From: Rickettsia typhi
GTDB taxonomy: Bacteria > Pseudomonadota > Alphaproteobacteria > Rickettsiales > UBA1997
Assembly: GCA_945865905.1 (NCBI GenBank)
Contig: CAMBFC010000013.1
Coordinates: 1-36,564, forward strand
DNA length: 36,564 bases
Direction: 5' to 3'
Shown here: positions 35,050 through 36,564 of the stretch, one piece after another
Layout of the letters: every line of letters begins with the position of its first letter
How positions within the stretch are numbered: position 1 is the first letter of the stretch
Notes under the pieces: generated by a model
What the model saw: only the letters and a program-made list of their open reading frames with translations
The model's database searches: none
Told to the model about the DNA's origin: nothing
Translations under genes and position numbers: made by a program

Positions 35050-36378
35050 ATGCTCTTAAAAAAATTCACCAATTTTCTTTTTTGCCCAACACCAATTCAT
35101 TCTCTGGTTTTTACACGCATCGCTTTTGGCTTATTGATGATTTATCAAACCTGTATATATATTTTTACTGAAAAGCTCGAAAAATATTTTATCGAACCAG
35201 AATTCCATTTCAAATATTATGGCTTCGAATGGGTTAAAGAAATGCCTGGGGACGGCATGTATTATTGCTTTCTTGCCCTATTTTTTCTTGCAATATTAAT
35301 AACGATCGGCCTTTTTTACCGCGCCGCCATAATTTCCTATACCATATTATTTATTTACATTTTTCTCATCGACAAATTTCTCTATCTTAACCATTATTAC
35401 ATGGAGATTTTATTTTGCTTTTTATTGTGCTTCATGCCAGCACATCGATCTTTTTCACTAGACTCCTATTATTGGCCAAAAATTCGCACCACTTTAATCA
35501 ATTTCTGGCCAATATTTTTAATACGCGCACAGTTCGAAATCATTCTTCTTTATGCTGGAATTGTAAAAATAAATTATGATTGGCTGCATGGTAGACCGCT
35601 AAATGAATGGCTAGGAGGCGGCTCTAGAATTGAAATTCTCAATTATCTTTTTACACTCAGCTGGACTCCCATACTAGCTTCTTACGGCGTAATTATTCTA
35701 CATACAATTGGCGCTTCTTTATTATTGTGGCGAAGGACAAGAATTTACATTTTTTTTATTTATTGCATTTTTCATCTTGTCAATGCCGTGACTTTCAGCG
35801 TCGGCGTCTTTCCTTATATGGCTATTGCCCTGACTTTAATTTTCTTCGATCCTGATTGGCCAGCAAAAATTCTAAAATTAAAAATAAAAACAACTGAATG
35901 GCAAAAACATTTCATCGAAACATCGCCACAAATCAAAAAGCTCACAGTTTTTTTAGTAACCCTATGGATAATATTTCAAATTTTATTTCCTTTGCGCTAT
36001 TTGCTTTATCCCGGCAATGTATTATGGACACGAGAAGGACATAATTTTTCTTGGCGCATGAAATTAGCTGATACATCATGCGAAAATACATTTCACATTA
36101 TTAATCCTAAAACAAAAGAAACATGGAATATATTTTTAAGTAAAAATGGCTCATCCTGCAAACCCGATCTAATTTTGCAACTAGCTCATCGTTTGCAGAA
36201 AGATTGGAAAAAAGATAAATGGCAAGATGTCGAGGTTAGAGTGACTTCTTATTGCTCTTTAAACAAACGCAAACCACAGCTTTTGATCGACCCAGATGTT
36301 GATTTGACTAAGATAAAAGATAGCCTTCTGCATAAAACTTGGATTGTGCCTTTTGATGAGCGACTTGATAATCAATAA
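35050..36378 (+). CDS. Vitamin K-dependent gamma-carboxylase homologue (HTTM domain protein)
   Basis: 442 residues. The N-terminal two thirds have several membrane helices of the HTTM type; the C-terminal third is a periplasmic domain. Landmarks of the carboxylase family are kept: NHYYMEIL (His115, position of human His160), AGIVKINYDW (Lys173, position of the active-site Lys218), FHLVNAVTFS (His242, position of His287) and FSWRMKL after LYPGNVLWTREGHN. The tail also fits: PDLILQLAHRL, QLLIDPDVDL and TWIVPFDE. The family carboxylates protein Glu using vitamin K hydroquinone in animals; bacterial roles are mostly unknown, although homologues exist, as in Leptospira. It stands alone, divergent from purE. 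Confidence 0.88.
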   Translation: MLLKKFTNFLFCPTPIHSLVFTRIAFGLLMIYQTCIYIFTEKLEKYFIEPEFHFKYYGFEWVKEMPGDGMYYCFLALFFLAILITIGLFYRAAIISYTILFIYIFLIDKFLYLNHYYMEILFCFLLCFMPAHRSFSLDSYYWPKIRTTLINFWPIFLIRAQFEIILLYAGIVKINYDWLHGRPLNEWLGGGSRIEILNYLFTLSWTPILASYGVIILHTIGASLLLWRRTRIYIFFIYCIFHLVNAVTFSVGVFPYMAIALTLIFFDPDWPAKILKLKIKTTEWQKHFIETSPQIKKLTVFLVTLWIIFQILFPLRYLLYPGNVLWTREGHNFSWRMKLADTSCENTFHIINPKTKETWNIFLSKNGSSCKPDLILQLAHRLQKDWKKDKWQDVEVRVTSYCSLNKRKPQLLIDPDVDLTKIKDSLLHKTWIVPFDERLDNQ

Positions 36379-36417
36379 CAATTTTCAGGCACTTTATTCT
36401 ACCTCGTGTTATAGTAT

Positions 36418-36564
36418 GAGACTGTTGCAAAACCCAATAAAAAAATAACAGAAAAAATCATAAAAAACAACTTGTTAATTACCAAAATTATCCATACAAT
36501 CACACCCGTTTCAACCCTTGATTTCATTGGCTCAAATCAAGTTTAGGTTATCAAATTATCAGCA
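36418..36564. mobile_element. Possible insertion-sequence end at the right edge
   Basis: GAGACTGTTGCAAAA at 36418-36432 looks like the terminal inverted repeat of IS5-group elements (GAGACC-type ends with TTGCAAA). The sequence to the right holds no complete ORF. Read leftwards, it contains a short hydrophobic frame ending near the repeat, which I cannot match to a transposase. The element would continue beyond the window. Confidence 0.35.

Overview
The window is AT-rich (GC by eye about one third) and densely coded on both strands. Several families restricted to or typical of Alphaproteobacteria point there: a PopZ/DUF2497 polar organiser, a class IIA HAD hydrolase of the TIGR01459 type, an IalB-like secreted protein and a TAXI-type solute receptor. 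The low GC, the short NrdA, the giant ankyrin-repeat protein, a decaying DNA-repair gene and a probable IS end suggest a host-associated lineage such as Rickettsiales or Holosporales. It is not strongly reduced: it keeps peptidoglycan synthesis, p-aminobenzoate synthesis and purE. I cannot name the species. Several genes end in TGA, so the standard bacterial code applies. Shine-Dalgarno motifs are almost absent before the starts I inspected.

Layout. 1-6062 (+): 3' part of a giant protein with a near-identical ankyrin array, a candidate transglutaminase-like Cys/His/Asp centre, a hydrophobic stretch and two AAA+ modules; its true start lies left of the window. 6164-11776 (-): a cell-wall unit of two class A penicillin-binding proteins around an AmiC-type amidase. 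11841-14053 (+): pabC-pabB. 14082-14408: a decayed tag (3-methyladenine DNA glycosylase I) with two TGA codons at Trp positions. 14452-14499: a pair of NrdR-like boxes before nrdA (14574-16484), then tRNA-Glu(TTC). 16705-21263 (-): flavin reductase, nuoL, popZ and a TAXI receptor. 21508-24617 (+): dicarboxylate/amino-acid symporter, lolA, tolR, tolA. 24631-24782: an inverted repeat with 43-bp perfect arms. 24810-26897: a good sigma-70 promoter, a 57-codon ORF, a small membrane protein on the other strand, an IalB-like gene and a GapB-like GAPDH.

26935-32487 (-) is a tight run, read right to left: LPP20-family lipoprotein, 56-aa lipoprotein, LPP20-like exported protein, CsgG/FlgT-like lipoprotein, HAD hydrolase, PpiC isomerase, RlmB methyltransferase. 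The first four look like one outer-membrane or periplasmic assembly with no flagellar, curli or holdfast genes nearby. 32591-34893 (-): GST, a DUF900-type lipoprotein esterase and purE. 35050-36378 (+): a full-length homologue of vitamin K-dependent gamma-carboxylase with the key His and Lys positions retained. The right edge looks like the end of an insertion sequence.

Together the genes serve envelope building and maintenance (PBPs, amidase, LolA, Tol, PpiC, the lipoprotein set), nucleotide and folate supply (nrdA, purE, pabBC), and probably host interaction (ankyrin/AAA giant, IalB). The items most worth following are the giant multidomain protein, the lipoprotein operon, the gamma-carboxylase homologue and the long palindrome.
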